DNA of 64,000 bases from Vibrio sp. HB236076. Its GTDB lineage: Bacteria; Pseudomonadota; Gammaproteobacteria; Enterobacterales; Vibrionaceae. The notes under the pieces were generated by a model. That model ran no database searches, had not been told where the DNA came from, and saw only the letters and a program-made list of their open reading frames with translations. Positions 1-9,048 of the stretch are shown here, one piece after another (the first letter of the stretch is position 1; each line of letters begins with the position of its first letter). The position numbers and the translations under genes are program-made. The stretch lies in assembly GCF_040957575.1 (NCBI RefSeq), contig NZ_CP162602.1, positions 186,001-250,000 of the forward strand. The letters run 5' to 3'.

Positions 1-83
1 CACAATCAGAAGTTTGGCTTGGTGGCGGCTTAATTATTGCCGCGGCACTTGTTAATGCAACGCAAAAGCGAGCGGTAAAATAA
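1..83 (+). CDS. C-terminal tail of a DMT (EamA-like) transporter, partial
   Basis: An open frame enters from the left edge and ends at a TAA at 81-83. The 26 visible residues form a hydrophobic, glycine-rich helix (WLGGGLIIAAALVNA) followed by a short basic tail. This is how the last transmembrane helix of EamA/DMT permeases usually ends. Only the tail can be seen, so the substrate is unknown and the family call is tentative. It reads toward the arsenic genes but is separated from arsH by about 170 bases. Confidence 0.5.
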   Translation, partial: QSEVWLGGGLIIAAALVNATQKRAVK

Positions 84-207
84 CCAGCGATAACCGAAAA
101 TGAATGAAAGCGGGCAAAGCCATATCATTGTCATTTTTACCATTTATACTGAAGTGTTTGGCGGTTGTTCTTCTCAGCCAGCAACTTTTGATTTTCCACA
201 TGATAAC

Positions 208-227
208 ATATATGATATTTCATATAT
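208..227. promoter_or_regulatory. Perfect palindrome upstream of arsH, candidate ArsR-type operator
   Basis: Two perfect 8-base arms, ATATATGA and TCATATAT, flank a TATT spacer, 26 bases before the chosen arsH start. ArsR/SmtB repressors bind AT-rich inverted repeats of this general form in front of ars genes. No arsR gene is visible in the window, so the regulator would have to lie elsewhere. The symmetry is seen directly; the protein that binds it is inferred. Confidence 0.5.
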
Positions 228-253
228 TAAATAACTTTAGGTGTTTTCTTCTC

Positions 254-973
254 ATGTCCATTGATGATCTTTCTAATCCTAACTTGCATTCCGAACAGGT
301 AAAAGTGCCCAGTCTCTCAGACTTTTCAACCGCTTTATCTTCTCATAAACCTAAGATTTTGTTGATGTATGGTTCGTTGCGTCAACGCTCTTACAGCCGT
401 TTAGTGATTGAAGAATCAGCCCGCATTCTCACTGCGCTCGGCGCTGAAGTAAAAATTTTCAACCCAGAAGGCCTGCCATTGCCAGACAGTGTCGAAGACA
501 CCCACCCAAAAGTACAGGAATTACGAGAACTGGTTATGTGGTCTGAAGGGCAAGTTTGGTGCTCGCCAGAACGTCACGGGGCGATGACGGGCATCATGAA
601 AGCGCAAATTGATTGGATTCCCCTTAGCTTGGGCGCTGTTCGCCCTACACAAGGCAAAACCTTGGCCGTTATGCAAGTGTGTGGTGGTTCTCAATCGTTT
701 AATGTTGTCAACCAATTACGCGTGCTTGGCCGTTGGATGCGTATGATCACTATTCCCAATCAGTCTTCCGTGCCCAAAGCCTTTTTAGAGTTTGATGACC
801 GTGGCCGTATGAAGCCGTCTGGTTTTTATAACCGCATCGTTGACGTGCTTGAAGAGCTAATGAAATTTACCTTGTTAACTCGTGATAATAGTGAGTTCTT
901 AGTCGACCGCTACTCTGAGCGTGTCGAAAGTGCTGAAGAGCTTATGGCTCGAGTCAATCAAAAAGAAATTTAA
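254..973 (+). CDS. arsH: ArsH-type NADPH-dependent flavin reductase (organoarsenical resistance)
   Basis: A 239-residue flavodoxin-like protein. The FMN-binding loop [11 protein letters not shown] sits near residue 42, followed by the ArsH-typical [23 protein letters not shown] segment. ArsH enzymes use NADPH and FMN and oxidise trivalent organoarsenicals to less toxic pentavalent forms in the cytoplasm. The frame stays open back to 104, but the upstream residues are hydrophobic and unlike ArsH. The ATG at 254, with AGGTG about ten bases before it and the palindromic operator upstream, is the better start. The arsenite pump gene follows after nine bases, so the two are almost certainly one arsenic-inducible operon. 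Confidence 0.9.
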   Translation: MSIDDLSNPNLHSEQVKVPSLSDFSTALSSHKPKILLMYGSLRQRSYSRLVIEESARILTALGAEVKIFNPEGLPLPDSVEDTHPKVQELRELVMWSEGQVWCSPERHGAMTGIMKAQIDWIPLSLGAVRPTQGKTLAVMQVCGGSQSFNVVNQLRVLGRWMRMITIPNQSSVPKAFLEFDDRGRMKPSGFYNRIVDVLEELMKFTLLTRDNSEFLVDRYSERVESAEELMARVNQKEI

Positions 974-982
974 GAGGTATCT

Positions 983-1999
983 ATGGGACTTTTTGAGCGT
1001 TATCTGTCTGTTTGGGTTGGATTAGCGATTCTGTTCGGATTGGGGCTTGGCATTGTGGCCCCTGACCTTTTCACAGCAGTGGCACAATGGCAGTACGCCC
1101 ATGTTAACCTCGCCATAGCCGTTCTGATTTGGTTGATGATCTTCCCAATGATGGTACAAATCGACTTTGCATCATTAAAAGATGTCGGTAAAAAGCCCAA
1201 GGGGTTGCTACTGACTTTGGTCGTCAACTGGCTAATCAAACCTTTTTCTATGGCTTTACTCGGCTGGTTGTTTTTTAAAGGCTTGTTTGCAGACTGGGTA
1301 GACCCGCAAAGTGCCAGTGAATACATTGCCGGTATGATTTTACTTGGCGTTGCGCCCTGTACCGCCATGGTTTTCGTTTGGAGCCAATTGACCAAAGGCG
1401 ATGCGAACTACACATTGGTTCAAGTTTCGGTTAACGACATTATCATGATCTTTGCTTTTGCTCCCATCGCTGGATTTTTGCTTGGTGTGAGTGACATTAC
1501 CGTGCCTTGGAATACCTTACTACTATCGGTCGTGTTGTACGTGGTGATCCCTTTGTTGGCCGGCGCTTACACTCGTGCTACGCTCAACCGCAAAGGTGAA
1601 CAAGCGCTGAGTGATATGCTGACCAAACTCAAACCTTGGTCCATTATTGGTTTGCTGGCCACTGTCACTCTATTGTTTGGATTGCAGGCGAATACCATCC
1701 TTGATAAACCCCAAGCCATCGTGCTGATTGCCATTCCGCTACTCATACAAACCTATTGTATTTTTGCCATTAGTTATTGGGCCGCCAAAAAACTCAAACT
1801 GCCTCATAACATTGCCGCACCAGCGTGCATGATTGGTACATCAAACTTTTTTGAATTGGCGGTCGCGGTCGCGATTGCTTTATTTGGCCTTCACTCTGGT
1901 GCCGCTCTAGCAACCGTGGTTGGGGTTTTGGTTGAGGTGCCCGTTATGCTGTCTTTGGTTTGGTTCGCAAACCGAACCAGACACTGGTTTACCAACTAA
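983..1999 (+). CDS. acr3: ACR3-family arsenite efflux permease
   Basis: A 338-residue integral membrane protein with about ten hydrophobic helices and the length usual for bacterial ACR3. It carries the family Cys in the fourth helix region ([12 protein letters not shown]) and the conserved Glu in a late helix ([17 protein letters not shown]). ACR3 proteins expel arsenite, and sometimes antimonite, across the inner membrane using the proton gradient. It lies nine bases after arsH with AGAGG before its ATG, consistent with co-transcription. No arsC, arsA or arsR is next to it. It belongs to the bile acid/arsenite BART superfamily, but the Cys and Glu motifs favour ACR3. Confidence 0.9.
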   Translation: MGLFERYLSVWVGLAILFGLGLGIVAPDLFTAVAQWQYAHVNLAIAVLIWLMIFPMMVQIDFASLKDVGKKPKGLLLTLVVNWLIKPFSMALLGWLFFKGLFADWVDPQSASEYIAGMILLGVAPCTAMVFVWSQLTKGDANYTLVQVSVNDIIMIFAFAPIAGFLLGVSDITVPWNTLLLSVVLYVVIPLLAGAYTRATLNRKGEQALSDMLTKLKPWSIIGLLATVTLLFGLQANTILDKPQAIVLIAIPLLIQTYCIFAISYWAAKKLKLPHNIAAPACMIGTSNFFELAVAVAIALFGLHSGAALATVVGVLVEVPVMLSLVWFANRTRHWFTN

Positions 2000-2032
2000 G
2001 ACTTTGCCAATAGATACCTCAATCCGGATCTT

Positions 2033-2190
2033 ATACCAATCTGATTCAGTATCTGGTCAATGACAGCGCAGGGAAAAGCTTGAGAACAAGACAAAAAGAC
2101 AGTGAGTCGTGGTTCTACCAGTTATTTTCGTAACGACGTTATCGAGTTTTTTAACCCGCTAGGTGACCGACTATTTCGTTAGATTGGTAT
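2033..2190 (+). repeat. Dispersed intergenic repeat, copy A
   Basis: An element of about 158 bases that begins ATACCAATCTGATTCAGT and ends AGATTGGTAT, so its ends are inverted repeats of each other. Inner landmarks shared with the copies near 42.5 and 48.5 kb are GGTCAAT, CAGCGCAGG, TGAGAACAA, AACGACGTTATCGAGTTTTTTAACCC-type sequence and CTAGGT. It holds no coding frame. It fills the gap between acr3 and the convergent GGDEF gene. Intergenic palindromic repeats of this type are widespread in Vibrionaceae; a MITE-like origin is inferred. Confidence 0.8.
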
Positions 2191-2255
2191 GATTACCCTC
2201 ATCGAAGTCAATGCAATCCCGGCTCAGCAACGCTTTGGCTGAGTTGGGGTTGTCA

Positions 2256-3653
2256 TTAGGATGCCACTTTAGAGCCCCAGAGACGGAAGGTATTTTTGCC
2301 TGACTGCTTGGCTTTGTACATGGCTTTATCGGCGTTAACTAGTAAGCTTTCTAGATCCGATGCCCCACTCGGATACAGTGCCACCCCGACGCTCATCGCC
2401 GGTTGCAGTTCAAGATTTTCCAATGTCATCGGCTGGGTCACGGTATCTATCATGGATTGAGTGAACTGGCGAAGCGCTGTTAACGAGGTTACCATCGGCA
2501 CAACAATAAGAAACTCATCCCCCGCCAAGCGACTCACAATGCTTTCTTGCTTGGTGCTTATTTGCAACCGCTGTGCAAACTCCTTTAAAAAAGCATCGCC
2601 GATATGATGGCCATAGGTATCATTGATCGACTTAAAACGATCGACATCAATAAATAACACCGCAAGTTGAGCGTCATGATAACGCGCTTCTTCAAGCATC
2701 AGAGCTAGCGCATTCATCACGTATTTCCTATTAGGCAGTCCAGTCAGGTGGTCGTGATGCACCATGTGTTTTAATTTTACCTGTTCAATGCTCTTTTTCT
2801 TAACGTCATCGGCCAAACGTTGATTTAGCTGTTCGAGTTCTTCGGTGCGCTGTGCCACTTTTTTTTCTAGCTCATTGGTGTAGTGAGCAAGCTGGGTTTT
2901 ATTGTATTTAAGGGCATCGATCATCTGATTGAAACAGCGTGCCATCGAACCAATTTCATCTTTGGTGGTATTGTTTACGTAGTGATCCAAATCATTGGCA
3001 TTTTTGGTGACCGATTTCATAGACTGCCTAAGATCATCGATGGGGCGGGTAATGGCATGTCGAATGATGAAAAACGCGACAATGGCCGCAAAGAGCAGAG
3101 CAAAAAATCCAATATTGAATAAAACATTGCGGTAGCTGAGCAAACGTTGCTCAAGTGTAGAAAGCGGTATACCAACGCGAATCCAGCCAATATTGCGATG
3201 ATCAAAACTCAATAAAGGAAGCCGAGACTCAAGATAATTCTTGCCCTGCCATTCGATAACCCCCTCACTGACCAGCACATCTTGATGATCGTCATGGACG
3301 TGCATTTGAGCGGTAAAGCCCGGCAAAAGCTGGCGAACAACCGATGCTTGATTGTGGTAAATAATCTTGTTTTTAGTATCCGTTACCGCGACGTAGTCAA
3401 CCTCTGGGATACTTTCAACGAGCTCTCTACTGTCGAGATTGAATTGTTTAGCCGGATGTAAAATCACCCCCAGTTCGACCAAGTAATCAATCTTGCTGTA
3501 ATACATTTTAGCCGCCATCAGAGCTTTACTGTGCAGAGCGTGTTCTTCACTGTGGGCAAAAAAGCGATAGCCAACACCAGAGATCACCAAGATTGACAGA
3601 CTCAGAATGAGGATAATAATCGAAATTAACTTAGTTTGAATCGACAATTTCAT
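2256..3653 (-). CDS. Membrane diguanylate cyclase: periplasmic sensor, HAMP, GGDEF
   Basis: A 465-residue protein. It has an N-terminal membrane anchor, a periplasmic region of about 140 residues, a second membrane helix (NIGFFALLFAAIVAFFII), a HAMP linker, a charged coiled coil and a C-terminal GGDEF domain. The active-site loop reads RLAGDEFLIV, a variant (AGDEF) usually compatible with diguanylate cyclase activity. The RxxD inhibitory site is absent: KQES stands in that place. The predicted job is to make c-di-GMP in response to an unknown periplasmic signal. The frame opens upstream at 3680, but the ATG at 3653 has AGAGAA at a good distance and starts the membrane helix directly. Confidence 0.88.
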   Translation of the reverse strand: MKLSIQTKLISIIILILSLSILVISGVGYRFFAHSEEHALHSKALMAAKMYYSKIDYLVELGVILHPAKQFNLDSRELVESIPEVDYVAVTDTKNKIIYHNQASVVRQLLPGFTAQMHVHDDHQDVLVSEGVIEWQGKNYLESRLPLLSFDHRNIGWIRVGIPLSTLEQRLLSYRNVLFNIGFFALLFAAIVAFFIIRHAITRPIDDLRQSMKSVTKNANDLDHYVNNTTKDEIGSMARCFNQMIDALKYNKTQLAHYTNELEKKVAQRTEELEQLNQRLADDVKKKSIEQVKLKHMVHHDHLTGLPNRKYVMNALALMLEEARYHDAQLAVLFIDVDRFKSINDTYGHHIGDAFLKEFAQRLQISTKQESIVSRLAGDEFLIVVPMVTSLTALRQFTQSMIDTVTQPMTLENLELQPAMSVGVALYPSGASDLESLLVNADKAMYKAKQSGKNTFRLWGSKVAS

Positions 3654-3977
3654 TACTTTTTCTCTAGGCATTGAGCCCAATGGCTATTCACAAATCCATA
3701 CTACACAGCGACCGTAACACTCCGCTTAAAGAGTATCAGCCTGTTGACTTTGGTGTAGGAAACGCTCTCCTGTCAATGCGCTGACGCTCCCAATGGCACT
3801 GGTGTACTTATCCTTCAATAACTCTAGCAGTCATTCATCCATTGTCTCTTAATACGGGTATTTTTTTAACAAACACACGTCTAGCTCACAACTTAATTAA
3901 AATATCCCATTGCGAGTTAAAGTGAGGGGTATTATTAGCCTAGTCTATAATTAACTTATTAACTGCTCGGACATGCC
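3654..3977. other. Intergenic region between divergent signalling genes
   Basis: About 320 bases between the diguanylate cyclase and the CHASE kinase, which are transcribed away from each other, so both promoters must lie here. The stretch near 3890-3960 is AT-rich and suits the rightward promoter. No convincing operator, small ORF or repeat was found. Confidence 0.5.
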
Positions 3978-5813
3978 ATGACTCACCATTCACTCAACCA
4001 CACCCTATCTGCTCGCTTAAACTGGTATCACTGGTTAGTCATCGCACTCTCATTACTTTTGACGCTATTTGCCTGGAATATCGCCAAGCAGCAAGCAAAA
4101 GAGAAAAACCAAGCGCAATTTGATTACCAGGCGCAACAGATAGTCAGCCTAATCGAAGAAAGAATGGAAAAGTATGAAGAGGCTTTGTGGGCAGGGGTCG
4201 CAGCGATACACATGCAAAACGGCCCGGTAGAATTAGAAACTTGGCAAACCTTTACCGATGCCTTTCAAATTGGTGAACGATTTCCCGGTATCAATGGCAT
4301 GGGCGTGATCCATCACGTACCGAATACAAAACGCGACGCTTATCTGCGTTGGCGTCAAGCGCAATCGCCTCATTTTACGATTCACCCGACTCACTCTCAC
4401 CGGGATTACTGGCCAATTTCTTTTATCCAACCTAGTACTGAAAATCACAAAGCGCTCGGACTCGATATGGCCCATGAGACAAACCGCTTTACCGCAGCCC
4501 AAAAGGCGCAACATTCCGGTCTGCCTCAAATCACCGGGCCGATTGTATTAGTGCAAGACTCGTTGAAAACACCGGGGTTTTTATTTTTTGTCCCTTGGTA
4601 TGAAAACACTCATCCCGCGCCGCCTTATTACGGCGATGACAAGGGTTTTATGGGATTGGTCTATGCTCCCTTCGTCGTTGCTAGGTTGATGAACGGCACC
4701 TTGGAGAACAAAAACCGCCAGGTACACATTAGTATCTTTGATGGTGATGAGCAATTGTACAGCGAGATGGACTTTACCGCGGACAATGTCGATAAAGACC
4801 CGTTATTTAGTCAGCAAATTATGGTCAATATGTACGGTCGAGAATGGCAATTAACCATTCAGTCATCTAAGTTGTTCAAACGGCAAAATGTACAGTCCCA
4901 GCCAGATTATATTTTGTACGGTGGTTTGACGATTGATGCCTTGTTATTGATTATTTTTTACGTCTTAGTCAGAACCAATAAACGCGCTATGCGCTATGCC
5001 GAAGAGATGACTGAAAGTTTGCAGCACCGGCAAAGTATGCTCGAAAAAGCACAGCAAAAACTGCAACTTAGAAATCTAGAACTCGAAGAGGCCAACCGAG
5101 ACCTCGACCAATTTGCCTTTGCCGTTTCACACGATCTCAAAGCGCCTTTGATCCATATTGCCGAGCTCAGTCAATGGCTAGAACGAGACGTCACACAAAC
5201 CAACAGCGTACAAAATTTGGACTACGTTCACCTCATCAATTCAAAAGTAAAAGCTTTAGAAGGCTTGCTCAATGGGCTATTTCGCTATTCAAGGGTTCAT
5301 TACGATGAAGGTGATATCCAAGCGTATCACATTGATCAACAACTCGATGTGATGCTTGAACAACTGCCCCTCTCCAATCAGTTCAAAGTAGAAAAAGATC
5401 TGCAAGTCACTTGCTTTGATACCTTAATCTCACCACTTAATCTGGTGCTTAAGTGCTTACTGGACAACGCCATACAACACCATGACAAACCCTACGGCCA
5501 GATAAAAATTACCGTTTCTCAACACAAAGAACAATTTCTGTTTACGATCGAAGATGATGGTCCTGGGGTACCCGTCGAGCATCAAGCGAGAGTCTTTGAC
5601 TTATTTTATAAAGCGCAACAACCCACAAAAGACCACTCTGCGGGCATGGGGCTCGCCATAGTGAAAAAGATCTTAGATCGCTATTCTTGCCAATATGGTT
5701 TTGATTGTCATGATGGCCGAGGCAGCCGTTTTTCTTTTACTTGGCCCAACAGTAATGAGATGAAAAAGTGGCGAGAGATTGGCTATAATCATCGAAAATT
5801 GCAGTCAAATTAA
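3978..5813 (+). CDS. CHASE-domain sensor histidine kinase
   Basis: A 611-residue kinase. The first membrane helix is at about residues 17-36, a CHASE-like periplasmic domain spans about 50-300 (with the typical ERFPGINGMGV segment), and a second helix lies at about 311-331. A coiled coil then leads to a HisKA domain with phospho-acceptor His385 in FAVSHDLKAPL. The ATPase domain has an N box (LLDNAIQHH), a G1 box (EDDGPGVP) and a G2 box (GMGLAIVKKI). The kinase thus looks complete, but it has no receiver of its own. The next gene starts 91 bases downstream and carries a receiver-like domain, so the two may form a signalling unit. The ligand is unknown. Confidence 0.9.
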   Translation: MTHHSLNHTLSARLNWYHWLVIALSLLLTLFAWNIAKQQAKEKNQAQFDYQAQQIVSLIEERMEKYEEALWAGVAAIHMQNGPVELETWQTFTDAFQIGERFPGINGMGVIHHVPNTKRDAYLRWRQAQSPHFTIHPTHSHRDYWPISFIQPSTENHKALGLDMAHETNRFTAAQKAQHSGLPQITGPIVLVQDSLKTPGFLFFVPWYENTHPAPPYYGDDKGFMGLVYAPFVVARLMNGTLENKNRQVHISIFDGDEQLYSEMDFTADNVDKDPLFSQQIMVNMYGREWQLTIQSSKLFKRQNVQSQPDYILYGGLTIDALLLIIFYVLVRTNKRAMRYAEEMTESLQHRQSMLEKAQQKLQLRNLELEEANRDLDQFAFAVSHDLKAPLIHIAELSQWLERDVTQTNSVQNLDYVHLINSKVKALEGLLNGLFRYSRVHYDEGDIQAYHIDQQLDVMLEQLPLSNQFKVEKDLQVTCFDTLISPLNLVLKCLLDNAIQHHDKPYGQIKITVSQHKEQFLFTIEDDGPGVPVEHQARVFDLFYKAQQPTKDHSAGMGLAIVKKILDRYSCQYGFDCHDGRGSRFSFTWPNSNEMKKWREIGYNHRKLQSN

Positions 5814-5904
5814 ACAATAGTATGTTTAATTGAATCAATATTCGCTATGGTAGTTAAAGTATAAAAAGGAGTAATTCGCTTAATCACTCAAACAGGGAAC
5901 CGTT

Positions 5905-7596
5905 ATGAAACTGTTGCTCATTGACAATGACTCAACGTTAAAAAGCACCATTTTGCAAAAGTTTGTTGCCGAGGAGATCGATTTAGTATGCTTGTCCTCG
6001 TACCAAGTGATCAACCGACACCTCAACCCTGTCCATCATCAATACGATGTCATTTTATTGGGCAGCCAAGGTTGCCATAGCAATAACGTTGAGCTACTGC
6101 GCAACCTACAGTCCGACCGCATTGCGGCCCCTATCGTCGTGATAGCACATGACCTTGAACCCGATGATGTCCTTGAGCTGATTGAGGCCGGCGCACAAGA
6201 TGTTCTCGATTTAACGCAGTTGAATTTAACCCAACTCAAGCGCAACATACTGCAATACAAGCAGCACTATCAACTCGAGGAAATGGTGGCGCAAAGCCAT
6301 CGACACTTAAAGTTTTTAGCCGAAAACGACAACCTGACTGGGCTGAGAAATCGATTTTATTTTCAACAGTCTCTTCGCGATGCCATCGAATTGGCACAAC
6401 GCAATAACAAACACCTTGCCGTGATCTTTTTAGATTTGGATTTTTTTAAAACCATCAACGACACACTCGGTCATCCGATTGGCGATCAATTTCTCTGCGC
6501 TGTGGCTCAGCGACTCAATCAACCCATTCGTGCGGGAGATAAATTATGCCGTTTAGGGGGCGATGAATTTGCCATCCTTGCACACAACCTCAACAAGATT
6601 GAACAAGTTTATCTATTAGTGAATCGGCTATTTGGCTGCTTGAAAGAGCCTGTTCTCCTCAACGATACACTCCTCGACATTCGAGCCAGTTTTGGGGTTG
6701 CGACCTTTCCAGACTGCGCTAGAGAAGCGAACGAATTAATGAAATGCGCCGACATTGCCATGTATCGAGCCAAGTCATTAGGGCGCAATCAGATTCAGTA
6801 TTACTCGAAAGAATTTCACCAAAAAATGACGGATAGGCTTAAGCTTGAAAGTGACTTAAAGCTTGCGGTACAACGTGGCGAGCTTTGTTTACACTATCAG
6901 CCACAACTCGATGCCCAGTCGCATTTATTATTGGGCTTTGAAGCGCTAGTCCGTTGGCAACACCCTAAAATGGGGCTGATTCCCCCAGACCAATTTATCT
7001 CGGTCGCTGAAGAAATAAACATGATTAATGAAATAGGTCACTGGGTGATTGAAGAAGCATGTTGTCAGTGGCAACGTTGGTCGACTCAATTTGAGCTTAG
7101 TCGCAGATTGACGATTGCCATCAATATTTCGGCTAAACAGTTGTCTGACCCAACGCTAATTGAACATTTGAAATCGTGCTTGAGACGTTATGACATTCCT
7201 AACGAAGCCTTGGAAATCGAACTGACCGAAAGCTGTATTGATCAAAGTCCAGAAGCTTTGGCGACCCTTAATAATATTGCACAATTGGGCATTACCTTGG
7301 CCATTGATGATTTTGGTACCGGCTACTCTTCTTTTACGCGCTTAAAGCAAACCCAAATAAAAGTGATTAAAATCGATAAAAGTTTTGTCCAAGATACACA
7401 AACGGAGCGAGATCAACGCATGTTAAAAGCCATTTGTGAGTTTTCCAAGGCATTGGATTATACCATAGTGGCAGAGGGGGTAGAAACACAGGCTCAGCAA
7501 CAAAGCTGTTCCTTACTTGGCGTGGATCGCATGCAAGGCTTTTACTTTTCGCGTCCAGTGGTGGCCAAAGACATTGAATTAATTTGGTTGAGTTAA
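5905..7596 (+). CDS. Pseudo-receiver / GGDEF / EAL dual-domain c-di-GMP protein
   Basis: A 563-residue soluble protein. Residues 1-115 fold like a receiver (LLLIDND at strand 1, VILLG at strand 3), but the phospho-acceptor Asp is Gly53 (YDVILLGSQG) and the strand-5 Lys is not evident, so it is unlikely to be phosphorylated normally. The GGDEF domain is intact (RLGGDEFAIL) and has the inhibitory site RAGD five residues before it. The EAL domain is also intact: FEALVRWQHP, NISAKQL, ELTESC, AIDDFGTGYSS, KIDKSFV and VAEGVET. It could therefore make or degrade c-di-GMP. AGGGA precedes the ATG at good spacing. Confidence 0.9.
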   Translation: MKLLLIDNDSTLKSTILQKFVAEEIDLVCLSSYQVINRHLNPVHHQYDVILLGSQGCHSNNVELLRNLQSDRIAAPIVVIAHDLEPDDVLELIEAGAQDVLDLTQLNLTQLKRNILQYKQHYQLEEMVAQSHRHLKFLAENDNLTGLRNRFYFQQSLRDAIELAQRNNKHLAVIFLDLDFFKTINDTLGHPIGDQFLCAVAQRLNQPIRAGDKLCRLGGDEFAILAHNLNKIEQVYLLVNRLFGCLKEPVLLNDTLLDIRASFGVATFPDCAREANELMKCADIAMYRAKSLGRNQIQYYSKEFHQKMTDRLKLESDLKLAVQRGELCLHYQPQLDAQSHLLLGFEALVRWQHPKMGLIPPDQFISVAEEINMINEIGHWVIEEACCQWQRWSTQFELSRRLTIAINISAKQLSDPTLIEHLKSCLRRYDIPNEALEIELTESCIDQSPEALATLNNIAQLGITLAIDDFGTGYSSFTRLKQTQIKVIKIDKSFVQDTQTERDQRMLKAICEFSKALDYTIVAEGVETQAQQQSCSLLGVDRMQGFYFSRPVVAKDIELIWLS

Positions 7597-7624
7597 ACCC
7601 AACCAAATTTTTGCCCAATACAGT

Positions 7625-8629
7625 TTACGATTTGACTTTGACCACAAAGCGCTCTGCACTGACTTTCTCTAATAACGCAGTAAGCGATGCTTGTATTGCA
7701 GCCGTGGAAAACTCAACCACTTTTACCTGCGGCGAGCGTATCTCCGCTTTGGCGATATCCGCTAATAACGTCTGCGACATCAACCCTAAATGCTGTTGGG
7801 CACAGAGACTTTTCGTCAACCAGGCCCCCGTGACCGAAACCACACCTATGGTGGGCGACTTTTCAATTAACAAATTGGAATCAATGCTTTCAAAACCACT
7901 TAAGCAGGCAATGCGGCCAGCAAATCGCAAGTGCTTTAGATCCCAATTTAACGAATCACCGCCCATGGTGTTCAAAATACAATCAAATTGAGCCTCGCCC
8001 ATTTGCCGCTCGACTTGCTTGGTGAAGTCTTTTTCATCTGGGTCAAAAACATAGTTTGCTCCCAAAGACAGCAGGCGGTCATGATGAGATTTAGGCGCTA
8101 GAGCACACACTTCGACGCCTTTTTTCTTGGCATACTGTATTGCAAAGTGGCCGACATCGCCACCAGCACAGTGTATCGCTAGCACTTCATCGGACGAAGA
8201 CAAGTTTAACTTCGACAAAGCGATGAGAGTCGACATACCTGCACTTGGCAACACCGCCGCCACTTCACTGGCAACATTATCAGGAATGATGGTCACGGCG
8301 TGGCTTGGGATCACCGCGTATTGTTTTAATAAACCTTGGCAAGCCAGGCAGGAATTAAATAACACGCGCGTCCCTGGCAAAGGAAACACCCCCTTGTTAG
8401 CTTTGACCACTGTACCGACGGCATCAACCCCTAAGATATGTGGAAACTGCCAAGCGTTGAAACCATCTCGGGCCAATTTGGCGTCTAGGTCATTGAGGGC
8501 AACATAATCAATCTCAATCAATAGCTCATTTGAGGTAATCTCTGGAATTGGCATTGAAACCTGTTGCAAATCAAATTCAGGCCCACTTTGCAGTAGCTGT
8601 ATCGCTTGCATTGTTTCATTGTCAAACAT
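7625..8629 (-). CDS. MDR-family (quinone oxidoreductase-like) dehydrogenase
   Basis: A 334-residue medium-chain dehydrogenase/reductase. The N-terminal half is GroES-like (NELLIEIDYVALNDLDAK, HILGVDAVGTV). The C-terminal half is a Rossmann domain with an unusual nucleotide loop (HCAGGDVGHFAIQYAKKKG) in place of the usual GAAGGVG form. There are no structural-zinc cysteines, so a zinc-independent NAD(P)H quinone/enone reductase is likely. AAAGGAG lies eight bases before the ATG at 8629 and fixes the start. It is transcribed away from the LysR gene at 9049, a common regulator-target arrangement. The real substrate is unknown. Confidence 0.8.
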   Translation of the reverse strand: MFDNETMQAIQLLQSGPEFDLQQVSMPIPEITSNELLIEIDYVALNDLDAKLARDGFNAWQFPHILGVDAVGTVVKANKGVFPLPGTRVLFNSCLACQGLLKQYAVIPSHAVTIIPDNVASEVAAVLPSAGMSTLIALSKLNLSSSDEVLAIHCAGGDVGHFAIQYAKKKGVEVCALAPKSHHDRLLSLGANYVFDPDEKDFTKQVERQMGEAQFDCILNTMGGDSLNWDLKHLRFAGRIACLSGFESIDSNLLIEKSPTIGVVSVTGAWLTKSLCAQQHLGLMSQTLLADIAKAEIRSPQVKVVEFSTAAIQASLTALLEKVSAERFVVKVKS

Positions 8630-9048
8630 GATAAAATCTCCTTTAAATGAGCGATTAACACACGACAGTCACAGTAGTTTGGAAACCTCTGCCTTATCGT
8701 TAAATCTATACTATTCCCATTGGGCTGAGAAAAAAACCGTCGATAGATAAACACTCAGGTGCAATTTATGCACGAATCATTGAACTATCAATAGCCATGA
8801 CCATCCTATTGCCAGTCTCAGTGTCTTCACAGCGCTGACCTTCCGCATGGTAAGTCATCGATATTACAATGTCATCACAAGCCTTTAAACGGCAAAGTAA
8901 GACCAAAAGACCTGCGCAATCACAACGCAGAAAGTACACAAATTTACTAACAGATCATTCACATAGCCTTGTATGTTTTTACGCTCATTTGTTTTAAAAT
9001 TAACCTTATAAAAAATGAGCCCCCTCTTTGCAGCAGAAGTGAGTACTT
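8630..9048. other. Intergenic region between divergent oxidoreductase and LysR gene
   Basis: About 420 bases that should hold the promoters of both divergent genes and a LysR binding site. Short open frames cross it, but none has a ribosome site or a protein-like composition. No clear inverted repeat was identified. Confidence 0.4.

Noticed and set aside
104..253. N-terminal extension of ArsH as a signal or membrane segment
   Set aside because: It would place the palindromic operator inside the gene, and ArsH is cytoplasmic. The frame is simply open upstream.
8518..8754. A 78-codon minus-strand frame overlapping the start of the oxidoreductase
   Set aside because: It overlaps a well-supported start and Shine-Dalgarno in another frame and shows no protein-like pattern.
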